DNA of 64,000 nt from Propionibacteriaceae bacterium (GTDB lineage: Bacteria; Actinomycetota; Actinomycetes; Propionibacteriales; Propionibacteriaceae). Location: positions 62,001-126,000 of the forward strand of contig JAITVK010000026.1 in assembly GCA_031285845.1 (NCBI GenBank). The letters run 5' to 3'. This document shows, piece after piece, positions 1-9,194 of the stretch. The notes under the pieces are model-generated. The model was not told where the DNA came from, searched no databases, and saw nothing but the letters and a program-made list of their open reading frames with translations. Numbering within the stretch: the stretch's first letter is position 1; every line of letters starts with the position of its first letter. The position numbers and the translations under genes were made by a program.

Positions 1-2
1 CC

Positions 3-2519
3 TTCGCGGCTGATCCACAACGGGTCTGCGTGGGCGAATCCTCCGATCTGACACTGAAACTCCAAGACAGTGCTGGCAAGCCGTACGCCGCAATCGACGT
101 GACGCTCAGCACATCGGGCTCCGCCACGCTCGGCCAGACGACCGTCACCACCGACAAAGATGGTGTCGCAAAGACGACATTGACCGACACGGTGGCTGAG
201 ACGGTCACCATCCACGCCAAAGCGCTGACCACGAGCGGCAACGTCGAAGACCTCGTCACACCGATCGACGTCACCTTCGTCACCGGCTGCGGCACGACCC
301 AACCCCCCGCTCCCGCGTTCACTGTCGCCGGGACGACCTCAGACACGGTCTGGGCCAACGGCCAAGACTCCTGGACCGGAACTGTGACCGTGACCGACGC
401 CCAAGGCGCTCGGGTGTCCACCCTGACCGCGAGCGACTTCGACTTCACCGTGACGCCTTCGGGGGTCACCGTGTCTGAGGTCACCAACGCCGGCAACGGG
501 GTCTACACCGCGAAGTTCACGTCTCGTACGGCGAGCACGTTCACCGTCGCCCCGTCGGTCAAGGGCTTCCCTGATCCGGCCACGCGTACGATCACGTTCA
601 CGACGGCCGCGACCACACCGAACTCGATCGAGCGGTTGACCCTGACCCCGGATCAAGTCCAGGTGACCGAACCGGCAGAGGGCTGCTCCACCGGGCCGAC
701 CACGATGGATCCGTCCACTGTGGCGGCGGTCGCCCATGTCACCGACGCCACCGGTCAGCCGGCCACAGGTGTGACCGTGACGTTCAGCACGTCCGGTCCG
801 TTGGTCCTGTCGGCCAGCACCGCCGTGAGCGACTCGGCCGGCAACGCGCAGGTCAGACTGACCATGGGCGAGTCGTACGACGGCGCCACCGCGGTCGATG
901 TCAAAGCCACCCTCGGTGACGGCCAGCCGACCCTGACCAGCCAGGTGAAGCTGAACGGGGCCCCGACCCAGCCGGGAACGGGCAGCACATTCACTGTCGC
1001 GCCGACCACCGGAACGACAGTGTTGGCCGACGGACGCCAATCCTGGACCGGGACGCTCACGCTGCGCGTTCCCTGCTCCGGAGCGACCTGGAGCCCAGCC
1101 GACTTCAGCTTCGCTTCGACTCCGGCTGGCGTCACGGCCTCAGCCGTGACCGCTGTCAGCGATGGGGTCTACGAAGTGAAGTTCACCTCGACGACCGCCG
1201 GATCCTTCGACGTGGCCGCCTCGTTGAAGGGTGAGCCAGTCAACACCGCGACAGTCAACTTCCTCCAAGCGAGCAGCCCGCAAGTCACGTTCACCACGCC
1301 CGCGAATGGTGCGGTGGTGTCCAGTGGTCTGCCGTTGATCGCTGGTACGAGCACGATCGCTCCCGTCGAAGTTCGCGAAGGCGCCACCACGCTGTGCACC
1401 ATCGACCAGCTCGACGAGAAGGGCGGTTGGGCTTGCGTGTTGACTTCACCGCTGAGCGAAGGCGCGCACACACTAACCGCCTCGGCGGGCCCCGACGGCG
1501 CCACAACCACTGAGGTCACGCTCACTGTGGACACGAAAGCTCCAGCCAAGCCGGTGATCACCAGCCCGACGAACGGCGCCACGCTGGCCGCGCCCGCCAC
1601 TGACCTCAAAGTCAGCGGCACGGCGGAGCCGAACGCCAACATCGTCGTCAAGACAGCTTCCGTGTCCCGAGCAGCCGCCCCTGGCAGCTGCGAGACCACG
1701 GCCAACGCTCAGGGCGATTGGTCCTGCACGCTGGCTCCGCTCGCCGCTGGCGCCCACACCTTGTCGGTGACCGCCACGGACGCGGCCGGACATGTGTCGC
1801 CCGCCGCCGAAGTGACCATCACTCAGGCGACGGCATCCACTAGCCCGAGCCCCAGCGGTACCCCGACAGGCCCGACCGAGACACCGACTGGACCGACGGG
1901 AACCCCGACCGGTCCGACCAGCACACCGACCGGACCAACTCAAACCCCAACGGGACCCACGGGAACACCCACCGGACCAACCGAAACACCAACCGGACCA
2001 ACCGAAACACCAACCGGACCCACGGGAACACCCACCGGACCAACCAGCACACCCACGGAAACCCCGACGGAGACACCGACCGGACCCACCAGCACACCAA
2101 CTGAGACCCCGACCGGAACACCGACGGGACCAACTGGGACGCCGACAGGGCCCACGGGAACGCCAACTGGTCCGACGAGCACCCCGACCGGACCCACGGG
2201 AACACCCACCGGACCAACCAGCACACCCACGCAAACCCCGACCGGGACACCGACTGAAACACCCACCGGCCCGACGAGCACGCCGACCGCGACTCAGACC
2301 CCGACGGCACAGCCGACGAGCACGACAACGCCGACCGATTCGGCTAGCCCGACGGCCCCGGCCACGTCTGGCACAGGTTCGAGCGGCGGCCCAAGCGCAG
2401 CCACGGGCGGCACAGCCCAGGCCTCCCACGGTTGGCAAGCTGTGATCGCGCTGGCCCTCGGCCTGGCGCTGGCGGCAGTCGTCGCCCTGCGTCGACCAGT
2501 GAGCACGCGTAGTCGCTGA
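3..2519 (+). CDS. Ig-repeat surface protein, 5' end outside window
   Basis: A secreted cell-surface protein, probably an adhesin or stalk. The frame is open to the left edge, so the gene starts upstream; the first GTG in the window, at 30, is not a convincing start. The visible part holds several Ig-like (bacterial invasin/Big-type) beta-sandwich repeats over about 600 residues, recognisable by recurring phrases such as TVWANGQDSWTGTVTV and TVLADGRQSWTGTLTL. Then come two shorter Ig modules (TFTTPANGAVVSS, VITSPTNGATLAA), a Thr/Pro/Gly repeat stalk of about 150 residues, one hydrophobic segment (AVIALALGLALAAVVAL) and an RRPVSTRSR tail. That end resembles a sortase sorting signal, but no LPXTG is visible; the nearest candidate is the ATGG before the hydrophobic stretch. 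It is followed directly by a strong terminator. The ligand is unknown. Confidence 0.8.
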   Translation, partial: FAADPQRVCVGESSDLTLKLQDSAGKPYAAIDVTLSTSGSATLGQTTVTTDKDGVAKTTLTDTVAETVTIHAKALTTSGNVEDLVTPIDVTFVTGCGTTQPPAPAFTVAGTTSDTVWANGQDSWTGTVTVTDAQGARVSTLTASDFDFTVTPSGVTVSEVTNAGNGVYTAKFTSRTASTFTVAPSVKGFPDPATRTITFTTAATTPNSIERLTLTPDQVQVTEPAEGCSTGPTTMDPSTVAAVAHVTDATGQPATGVTVTFSTSGPLVLSASTAVSDSAGNAQVRLTMGESYDGATAVDVKATLGDGQPTLTSQVKLNGAPTQPGTGSTFTVAPTTGTTVLADGRQSWTGTLTLRVPCSGATWSPADFSFASTPAGVTASAVTAVSDGVYEVKFTSTTAGSFDVAASLKGEPVNTATVNFLQASSPQVTFTTPANGAVVSSGLPLIAGTSTIAPVEVREGATTLCTIDQLDEKGGWACVLTSPLSEGAHTLTASAGPDGATTTEVTLTVDTKAPAKPVITSPTNGATLAAPATDLKVSGTAEPNANIVVKTASVSRAAAPGSCETTANAQGDWSCTLAPLAAGAHTLSVTATDAAGHVSPAAEVTITQATASTSPSPSGTPTGPTETPTGPTGTPTGPTSTPTGPTQTPTGPTGTPTGPTETPTGPTETPTGPTGTPTGPTSTPTETPTETPTGPTSTPTETPTGTPTGPTGTPTGPTGTPTGPTSTPTGPTGTPTGPTSTPTQTPTGTPTETPTGPTSTPTATQTPTAQPTSTTTPTDSASPTAPATSGTGSSGGPSAATGGTAQASHGWQAVIALALGLALAAVVALRRPVSTRSR
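1858..2335 (+). repeat. Thr-Pro-Gly minisatellite stalk
   Basis: The DNA repeats short units that encode TPTGPT, TPTET and TPTST in many permutations within the surface-protein gene. Several 30-50 base blocks recur almost exactly, such as the run ending accggaccaaccagcacacc near 2045 and 2222. Such a tract forms an extended, probably glycosylated wall-spanning stalk, and it can change length by slippage. Confidence 0.85.
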
Positions 2520-2525
2520 TCAACG

Positions 2526-2577
2526 AACGCTGAGGCCCGTGGTGGATCCATCAGGATCGACCACGGGCCTCAGCGTT
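2526..2577 (+). terminator. Strong rho-independent-type hairpin
   Basis: A perfect 18-bp inverted repeat (2526-2543 with 2560-2577) with a 16-base loop sits 6 bases after the surface-protein stop. The U-tract is short (ttt), as is common in actinobacteria. It lies between the + strand surface gene and the - strand ABC genes and may serve both directions. Confidence 0.85.
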
Positions 2578-2768
2578 TCTGCGTACTCGTCATTCACGGT
2601 CGCCAGCATCCCTCCGAACAGGCCCTCCCAATCGTCGGCCTCACTCCGCGCATGTCCTCTCAGTCGTCGGCGACGACGGTTCGGTGACGGACCTCGAATC
2701 TGCGCTCTGACCTGAGCTGAATTACACCTCGCCCGAGGATGGTGGCGATGATCAGCCTCGAACCTGAA

Positions 2769-5221
2769 CTACACCGTGACGACGTGTTCCTTCTTGTGCA
2801 GCCCTCGAAAAGCCAGCTGCGCGGCAAGTTGCGTGGCCGCGAACAGCACACCGATGAACAAGGCCAGCATCCACCACGGCGCGCCCAAGACATCGAACAC
2901 GGTCGGATAGAGCGAGTTGAAAACGCTGATGGTGACGAAGGCCGACAGGACAGCGGCGACGATGACCACGAGCATGGTCACTCCGACGAGGGTACGGAAC
3001 ACGGGCCGAATCCATGTCCTGGCCAGGCCGACGCTCGTCAGCGTGGCGGCCAGCCCGCTCAACGCCCGGACATCGCTGCGAAGCGTCAACGCCAGGAGCG
3101 GGGTGAACAGCAACCCGAATCCGGTCAGAGAGATCGCCAACCAGGTCGGCAACGAGAAGCCACTGGACGGTCGATAGGACTCCACTTGAAAGGCGTTGAG
3201 GCCAGTGTCGGCGCTCCAACTGCGGGCTTTGGCGTCCTGCTCCGGTGTCAGTCCTTGATACACATCCCAGATTCGTACGACCGTAGCGTCTTTCAGGCTA
3301 TCGGGCAGCGCTGGTGTGAGGACGAACCCAGCCCCCCATGGCGTATCGGTGAGCCCGATCCGGTCGGATGGACGTCGTGGGAATGTCAATAGTCGCCGCC
3401 GCATTATCATCCTCGCCGAAGCTGACGAGTTGGACGGGCATAGTGTCCCCAGCAACGACAGGCTGCCCGATCGTCAGCGCGCCGCCTTGCTCCAGCACGG
3501 CGACGGCGGCAGCAGGCAGGTCTCCCAACAGGCGGCGGGCATCGTCGACAGTCGCCACACCTTGCAGCAGACCCTTGCCGTACGGCCCGACGCCCAACTC
3601 GGTCAGTGACAGCGGCGGGCTGGTCGAGACAAGATCTGACTCGAACTGAGCCTGGGTCGTGCCAGGCAGACGGTCTCCGCCGAAGTTCTGCACCTCAATG
3701 CGGGCACTGCCCGGCGGAACCGGGGAAGCCTCCAATGCGACCTGCCCTGCGATGGAGGACGCGCTGACGGTGAACAAGGAACACACCACTCCCAATACGA
3801 GCGACACCGAGACCACGATCATGCCCCACCGCCGCGAGTTCTCGACCAGGAGTCGACCGGCCAGGGTCGCTGACGAGACCGACCGGCGAGACAACACAGC
3901 GCCCAGACCACAGATCGCAAGTGGGGTCAATCCTGCGCAAGCACAGACCATCAACAACGCGCCACCAACCAACCACCACAGTCGACCTGGCGCTCCTATA
4001 ATGAGCGCGAGAGACCCCGCCGCAAACGCGACTGACAACACCACGGCCAATGTTCGCGCCACCCGACCAAGAGGTTTTGCTGTGTGATCGTACTGTCGTA
4101 GACGGAGGCCGGCACTTGCGTCGCCAATCCAGAGCCCGAGTGTGACACCGGCCAGGCCGACGACGGCTACCAAGAGCAAGTCGCCCACCGACAGTCGCCA
4201 TGGCGACAACGGTGACCCCCCGTTGGTCGCCATCAGCAGCGGTCGAACCGCGAAGGCGATCAGCGTACCCACCATTCCACCGGCCAGACTGGAGACAAGA
4301 ACCCCACCGCATGCGGTCGCCGTCACTGTTCGTCGCATCGGCAAAGCCGGGACCCCAGAGCGGGTCAAGGCCCGACTCACTGCACCGGACCATGTCGCTA
4401 ATCTGCCCGCCAAAACCAGGCCCAGCACGAAGGGAACCAGCAAGAGCAGGGTTCGGTCACCGAAGAACTCATTCGCCGAGACCCCATTTTTGAGAAGAAT
4501 CTGTGCCCTCGTCTGAACGGAGAACGAGCGTTGATCACCAAAAGCGCCGACGCCAGCCAGACGACTCAACTCGACGTTCACGGCGTTAGTGCCACCGACA
4601 AAGTAGTAGTCCGGGTTGATGGAGAAGTTGCTCGCGGTCTGCTCGCTCTCGGGCAGGTGACCGCTCTGCCACGTCCCCGGAGCGCAGTAAATCCCTCTCA
4701 CTGCCGGGTAGTACACACTACGAGCATGTCCGACGATGGTCAGCGACCACACCCCGATCGGCATCTGAACCCTGTCGCCCACCCAGGCCGTAGCGACACA
4801 TTCTCCCGCTGCGCGTGGCCAACCCCTGAGTCAACTCGATTCGGCCTTCCAGCGCCAGCGAAGGCAACAGCAACTCACTGTAACCAACATTGCTCCAGAA
4901 TGTGTCGCCCCTTCCCAGCGGGATCATAGCGCTCCAGACCGAGAAAACCCCCACCTCATCATTCACCGCAGTGGTCCACGCTGGGGAAGACAGCTCCGAG
5001 CCAAGGGGCAACCGCTCTGCAGTGCCAAACGGGGCCACCACCGCTTCCGCCCGCCCCATGACCGAGGTCGCCGTCTGCTGCGGGCTCCAAGACAACGCTC
5101 CAATGCATGTGGTGGTCGTCATGACGACAGCTGCCGCGGCTATGACGAGAATCAACAATCCGCGAAAAGGTCGAGATCGAGCCAGCAATGAGCCCACCTG
5201 CCGTCTCCATCCCACGGTCAT
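2769..5221 (-). pseudogene. FtsX/MacB-like ABC permease with two frameshifts
   Basis: Three - strand frames together make one permease of about 800 residues: 5221 to about 4803, then to about 3360, then to 2769. The first frame has an N-terminal membrane anchor and an extracellular domain ending GLATRSG. The sequence continues as ECVATAWVGDRVQMPIGVW in the next frame. That frame runs to DIPTTSIRPDR and resumes as IGLTDTPWGAGFVL in the third. Each switch needs one base. The composite has the FtsX layout: TM segment, periplasmic-type domain, then several TM helices. Its ATG overlaps the ATPase stop (ATGA at 5218-5221), so the two were translationally coupled. Either the gene is truly broken or there are two indel errors; the sense of the protein on both sides of each break makes recent loss or an assembly error likely. 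Confidence 0.75.
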
Positions 5222-5889
5222 GTCGTCACCAACTCGCCGTCACTGATCTCGAGAACGCGGTCAGCGTACTTCTCCGCGTCACGATCGTGAGTAGCGATCA
5301 ACACGGCGATTCCTTTTGAGTGGGCCAAATCCCGCAACAAGCCGAACAACACGTCAGAGTTCGTACGATCCAGTGCGCCAGTCGGCTCGTCGCAGAGAAT
5401 CACAGCCCGATCGCCCGCCAAGGCTCGCGCGATCCCAACCCGCTGGCGCTGACCGCCCGACATGTCGATCGGCAATCGATCCGCCAACTCGGCCACCCCC
5501 AAAGATCCCAACAACTCGATCGCAGTTCGCTTGGGCGCTGACGAGCCCTGACATCGAAGAATAAGTTCGACGTTCTCCCCGGCCGTGAACTGCGCCACGA
5601 GATTGTTTTCTTGAAATACCATTCCGATCGAGCGCAGCCGCAGCGCCGTTCGCTGTTCTTCGGAGAGCGCGAGCGTGTCCTTGCCACACACCCGCAGGCT
5701 CCCAGCATCCGGCGCCTCGAGCCCGGCGAGAACGTTCAACAAGGTGCTCTTGCCCGATCCGCTCGCCCCGAACAGACACACCGCTTCGCCGGCAATCAAG
5801 GTGAGATCGACCCCGCGAAGAGCATGAACCGTACCGACCGCGAGCGGATAATCGACCACGATTCCGCGGGCTTCCACCAGGGCGCTCAT
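5218..5889 (-). CDS. MacB/LolD-type ABC transporter ATPase
   Basis: Nucleotide-binding subunit of an ABC exporter of the MacB/LolD/FtsE class, 223 residues, cytosolic and bound to the neighbouring permease. Walker A is GASGSGKST (about residues 41-49), the signature is MSGGQRQR (about 143-150), Walker B is VILCDEPTG (about 163-171), and the H-loop is in IATHD. I chose the ATG at 5889 because GGAG lies about 9 bases upstream and the ABC fold starts right after it. The frame stays open upstream to 6048, but that stretch looks non-coding. The gene ends in an ATGA overlap with the permease. Such pairs export peptides, antibiotics or lipoproteins; the substrate is unknown. Because the permease is frameshifted, the transporter may be inactive. 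Confidence 0.9.
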   Translation of the reverse strand: MSALVEARGIVVDYPLAVGTVHALRGVDLTLIAGEAVCLFGASGSGKSTLLNVLAGLEAPDAGSLRVCGKDTLALSEEQRTALRLRSIGMVFQENNLVAQFTAGENVELILRCQGSSAPKRTAIELLGSLGVAELADRLPIDMSGGQRQRVGIARALAGDRAVILCDEPTGALDRTNSDVLFGLLRDLAHSKGIAVLIATHDRDAEKYADRVLEISDGELVTT

Positions 5890-6167
5890 CTGGTGTCTCC
5901 GCCAATGCGCCGGTCCGGCATGACGACGACAAACATGGCCGAACCCCCGCAACGCTCCCTGAACATCACCAATCTCCTTTGCATTGCTCACGTTGTTTGT
6001 TGTTCGTACTCTGCCCACGGTCTCCCCTACGCCCAAGGGATCGGTCACCGTCGATCATCCAAGGTGGCGTGAATTCGCACGACCTGTGGAAGCTGATGGA
6101 TCACGTCATTGATGCCTGGCAGCGAAGTCAACCGGGTGAACCCTGCCCGCTGCGATAGTGTGATGGC

Positions 6168-7127
6168 GTGCGAGCCGACGTTTTCCGATGCCCTGTCTGC
6201 GCCGGGGCGCTGACGGTGGCCGACGGCGGCCACAGTTTGCGTTGTCAGCGGCGGCACACCTTCGACATCGCTCGTCAAGGGTACGTCTCATTGACCGGTG
6301 GGGCGGGCGCACGTCCGGACGGGGACACTGCTGCGATGGTCCGGGCCCGGGCCGAGTTTCTGGGGTCTGGAGCGTACGAGCCGATCGCTTCGGCGCTGGC
6401 CGACGCCCTGACCTCTGGGCCGTCAGGCATCATGGCATGGCCAGCTTTCACGGTCGGATCGAGGACGGATTCTTCCCCCGGAACAGACCCCCACCCCGAG
6501 CCAGACCCCACGCCCGAGTTCGACCTCCCACGAGGGGCAGGCTCCCCATCAGACCACCCCGTGGTGGCCGATCTCGGCGGGGGCACCGGATGGTACGCCG
6601 CGTATCTACTCGACCGACTTCCCGGCCTGGATGGGGTCCTGCTGGACGCTTCGACGGCCGCCGCGAAAGTCGCGGCTCGGGCCCATCCACGTCTCAGCGT
6701 CGCCACGGCCGATGTCTGGAGTTCGCTGCCACTCGGCACGGGGACTTGTTCGGCTGCCCTGGTCATCTTCGCGCCCCGCAACGCCGCCGAGATCGAACGG
6801 GTGCTCGTCCCCGGGGGCCTCTGCTGTGTCGTCACACCGCTGCCTGAGCATCTGGGAGAACTTCGCGCGACCGTACCTCTGCTCGACATCGATCCCGACA
6901 AGGATCCTCGCCTCGAACGCCAGTTCAGCGCGTTCAGTTCGTATGGCCAACGAGACGTGGTCTTCACGCTGAGGCTGGACGTGCCCGCGCTGACCAACCT
7001 CATCGCGATGGGACCGAACGCCTTCCACCTGTCGATCGAACAAATCCGAGAACTGGCGGCGAGCACAGGGCCGATCGATGTGACCGCGGCGACACGAATA
7101 CACCTGTTCGTCCGACGAGGCTTGTGA
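6168..7127 (+). CDS. RlmA-type 23S rRNA guanine-N1 methyltransferase
   Basis: Probably methylates N1 of a guanine in helix 35 of 23S rRNA (RlmA family: G745 or G748), using S-adenosylmethionine. The N-terminus has the family's zinc site (C8, C11, C26, H30) followed by FDIARQGYVSL, a hallmark of RlmA proteins. The SAM motif is VVADLGGGTGWY (about 132-143). At 319 residues it is longer than the usual 270-280 because of a Pro/Asp-rich insert at about 84-130, just before the SAM motif. The start is GTG at 6168. Members of the RlmA(II) branch such as TlrB confer tylosin-type macrolide resistance; I cannot tell which branch this is. It stands alone and is divergent from the ABC operon. Confidence 0.85.
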   Translation: MRADVFRCPVCAGALTVADGGHSLRCQRRHTFDIARQGYVSLTGGAGARPDGDTAAMVRARAEFLGSGAYEPIASALADALTSGPSGIMAWPAFTVGSRTDSSPGTDPHPEPDPTPEFDLPRGAGSPSDHPVVADLGGGTGWYAAYLLDRLPGLDGVLLDASTAAAKVAARAHPRLSVATADVWSSLPLGTGTCSAALVIFAPRNAAEIERVLVPGGLCCVVTPLPEHLGELRATVPLLDIDPDKDPRLERQFSAFSSYGQRDVVFTLRLDVPALTNLIAMGPNAFHLSIEQIRELAASTGPIDVTAATRIHLFVRRGL

Positions 7128-7250
7128 CCGACCCGCGCGGAGCGACGTGCATGTATAACATTAACTGTTGTTGCCGACCTCTCGACCGAGCGACTAGGAT
7201 TATTGCTGAGTGGACTGATACTGGTTCCACGATGAAAGAAGAGGGGATCT

Positions 7251-8069
7251 ATGATGACTTTAGGAAGAGGTGCGCGCCGGTCCATCGTCGCCGGCGTCTC
7301 TGCCGCCGCACTGGTCGTGACAGCGCTCGTCGCACCGACCGCCCAGGCCGCGCCTGGTGACCCCATGACCGTGTTACCGGCCGAGTGGGTTGGCGTAGGC
7401 AATCAATTCTTGGTGTCCGGAGCCGACTGCATCGCGCCGAACAATGGCTCGGCCGAAGTGGTGGTCATGACCGCCTTCGGGGACAAGGTCGCCACGCCGA
7501 ACCCTGATGGAACTTGGGCGACAGAAGTGAGGGCCACTGGCTACGGCTATATCGCCATCGACGCGATGTGTGTGATGTACGACGAAGCGGCCGCAACTCC
7601 TGCAGCGACGCCACTAGCGAAGACTTTCGCCGACGTGACCACCACTGCTGCCGAGAAGACGACTTTCTACTACGCGACGATCGAGAACTACCCGGTCGTC
7701 GGTTTCGGTAGCGACGAAGTCTTCTCTGCTGGCGACACCATCACCATTCGTGGTGGCGGCTATGTGGCGGGCGAGACCGTGACTTTCACGGTCGACGATC
7801 AGGTGATCGGCTCCATGGTCGCCGATGAGTACGGCGACATTGAGGGACCGCTCACGATGCCATCCAATGACGTCGCTGAGCAGTACACCATCGTCGCGAC
7901 CGGTGACCAGAGTGGGCGCAGATCCCACAACACGGTGACGCCAACCGATCCCGGCTCCAACGATGACGGTGGTGACTCGACCGACACCGGAGCCAACGAT
8001 GACGGTGACAGCACCAGTGGCGACGCCAACACCGGTGGCATGCCCGACTTGGGCTCAGACGTCATCTGA
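7251..8069 (+). CDS. Secreted Ig-like protein, copy 1 of tandem pair
   Basis: Exported protein of 272 residues with a Sec signal peptide (hydrophobic AGVSAAALVVTALVAPTAQA, cleavage near AQA-APG). The mature part has two beta-rich modules. The second contains the actinobacterial surface motif GGGYVAGETVTFTVDDQVIG...DQSGR, an Ig-like fold often seen in wall proteins. A Ser/Thr/Asp-rich linker leads to the end TGGMPDLGSDVI, which the next gene shares. There is no C-terminal membrane helix, so it is not a canonical sortase substrate. The start has GAGGGG a few bases upstream; a second ATG at 7254 is also possible. A paralog, a sortase and an LCP protein follow. Function unknown. Confidence 0.85.
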   Translation: MMTLGRGARRSIVAGVSAAALVVTALVAPTAQAAPGDPMTVLPAEWVGVGNQFLVSGADCIAPNNGSAEVVVMTAFGDKVATPNPDGTWATEVRATGYGYIAIDAMCVMYDEAAATPAATPLAKTFADVTTTAAEKTTFYYATIENYPVVGFGSDEVFSAGDTITIRGGGYVAGETVTFTVDDQVIGSMVADEYGDIEGPLTMPSNDVAEQYTIVATGDQSGRRSHNTVTPTDPGSNDDGGDSTDTGANDDGDSTSGDANTGGMPDLGSDVI

Positions 8070-8083
8070 GCGTGGGAACTGCG

Positions 8084-8127
8084 ACGTGGGAGAGAGTCCG
8101 CCATGTGGGGTGGATTCTCTCCCACGT
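8084..8127 (+). terminator. Hairpin terminator after copy 1
   Basis: 16-bp stem (8084-8099 with 8112-8127, one G-T pair) and a 12-base loop, starting 14 bases after the stop. The loop sequence resembles that of the hairpin after the paralog, so the duplication included the terminator. Confidence 0.8.
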
Positions 8128-8276
8128 GAACATAGAACATGTCACCGTCATCTCTCGGACACACAGCGTGAAGACATCTGTCCTAGTGTCTATTGTCACA
8201 AGCCCTTGATTTGACAAACTGAGGCAATGTCGAGTGAAATGATATTAATATTCCATCACGAGAGCAAAGGGAATTC

Positions 8277-9026
8277 ATGATTACTATGACAAAGGGCGCT
8301 CGGAGGTCCATCGCCGCTGTGATGTCTGCAGCAGCACTGGTCGTCACGGCGTTCGCCATGCCGACCGCGAACGCGGTCACAGGCCACACGATGACTGTGA
8401 CGCCAGCCGGTTGGGTCGCCGCAGACAAAGACTTTGTGGTGTCTGGGACTGACTGCGTCGCGCCGAACAAGGGCTCGGCTGAAGTCGTACTCAACGCCGG
8501 AGACGACATGGTCGTCCGGCCTGCCGCCGATGGGACCTGGTCGGCCACCTTGCATGCCGACGGCTACGGAAAGGCCGTCATCACCGCGAAGTGCGTGATG
8601 TACGACGAAGCCGCACCGGCTGCGAAGGCGTCCGCCGATGTGACTGCGACCGCCGACGGAAAGACCACGTTCGACTATGACGCGCTCGATTACGCGTTCG
8701 TCGGCTGGGGCAGCGATGACACGTTCTACCCTGGTGACACCATCACCATCACAGGCGGCGGCTATGCCGCTGGCGAAACAGTGACTTTCACGGTCGATGG
8801 CACAGTCATCGGCACCATCGTCGCCGACGCTGAGGGCAACATCAACGGCCCGCTGAAGATGCCAATGAACAGCGTCGCCGACAAGTACACGATCATCGCG
8901 ACGGGTGACCAGAGCGGGCGTTCGGCCGCCAACACGGTGACCCCGCTGGCCGCTCCCGGAACCAGCACTGGCGGTGGCACGACTAACACTGGTGGCATGC
9001 CAGCCTTGGGCACGGACGTCATCTGA
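8277..9026 (+). CDS. Secreted Ig-like protein, copy 2 of tandem pair
   Basis: Exported protein of 249 residues, clearly paralogous to the gene just upstream over its whole length. It shares the signal peptide pattern (MSAAALVVTAFAMPTANA), the core SGxDCxAPNxGSAEVV, CVMYDEAA, GGGYAAGETVTFTVDGTVIG and DQSGR, and the end TGGMPALGTDVI. The linker before the end is shorter. The last 12 residues are conserved although the linker is not, which suggests that the C-terminus is functional. AAAGGGAA precedes the ATG. Each copy has its own terminator and so probably its own promoter. Function unknown; the proteins could be substrates or partners of the adjacent sortase. Confidence 0.85.
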   Translation: MITMTKGARRSIAAVMSAAALVVTAFAMPTANAVTGHTMTVTPAGWVAADKDFVVSGTDCVAPNKGSAEVVLNAGDDMVVRPAADGTWSATLHADGYGKAVITAKCVMYDEAAPAAKASADVTATADGKTTFDYDALDYAFVGWGSDDTFYPGDTITITGGGYAAGETVTFTVDGTVIGTIVADAEGNINGPLKMPMNSVADKYTIIATGDQSGRSAANTVTPLAAPGTSTGGGTTNTGGMPALGTDVI

Positions 9027-9040
9027 GTGTGACATTTGCT

Positions 9041-9086
9041 GCTGTGGGCGGGAATTCACTGTGTGTGGTGGATTCCCGCCCACAGC
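9041..9086 (+). terminator. Hairpin terminator after copy 2
   Basis: 15-bp stem (9041-9055 with 9072-9086), without a clear U-tract. It separates the duplicated secreted proteins from the sortase gene. Confidence 0.8.
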
Positions 9087-9194
9087 CATCTGTGAGTCGA
9101 ACACACTGGGGCGGGCGCGTTAGCCAGACGAACACGAGGCGTCATCGGGCGGACAAAACAACATTTCAAGAACCGGGACAAGTGGAGGTTAGGC

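Noticed and set aside
1858..2335. Possible CRISPR-like array
   Set aside because: Units are short, in frame and encode TPTGPT permutations; there are no spacers of constant length.
1473..2438. 321-codon - strand frame rich in Arg, Gly, Cys and Trp
   Set aside because: Antisense of the Thr-Pro-Gly repeat tract; its composition is dictated by the repeat.
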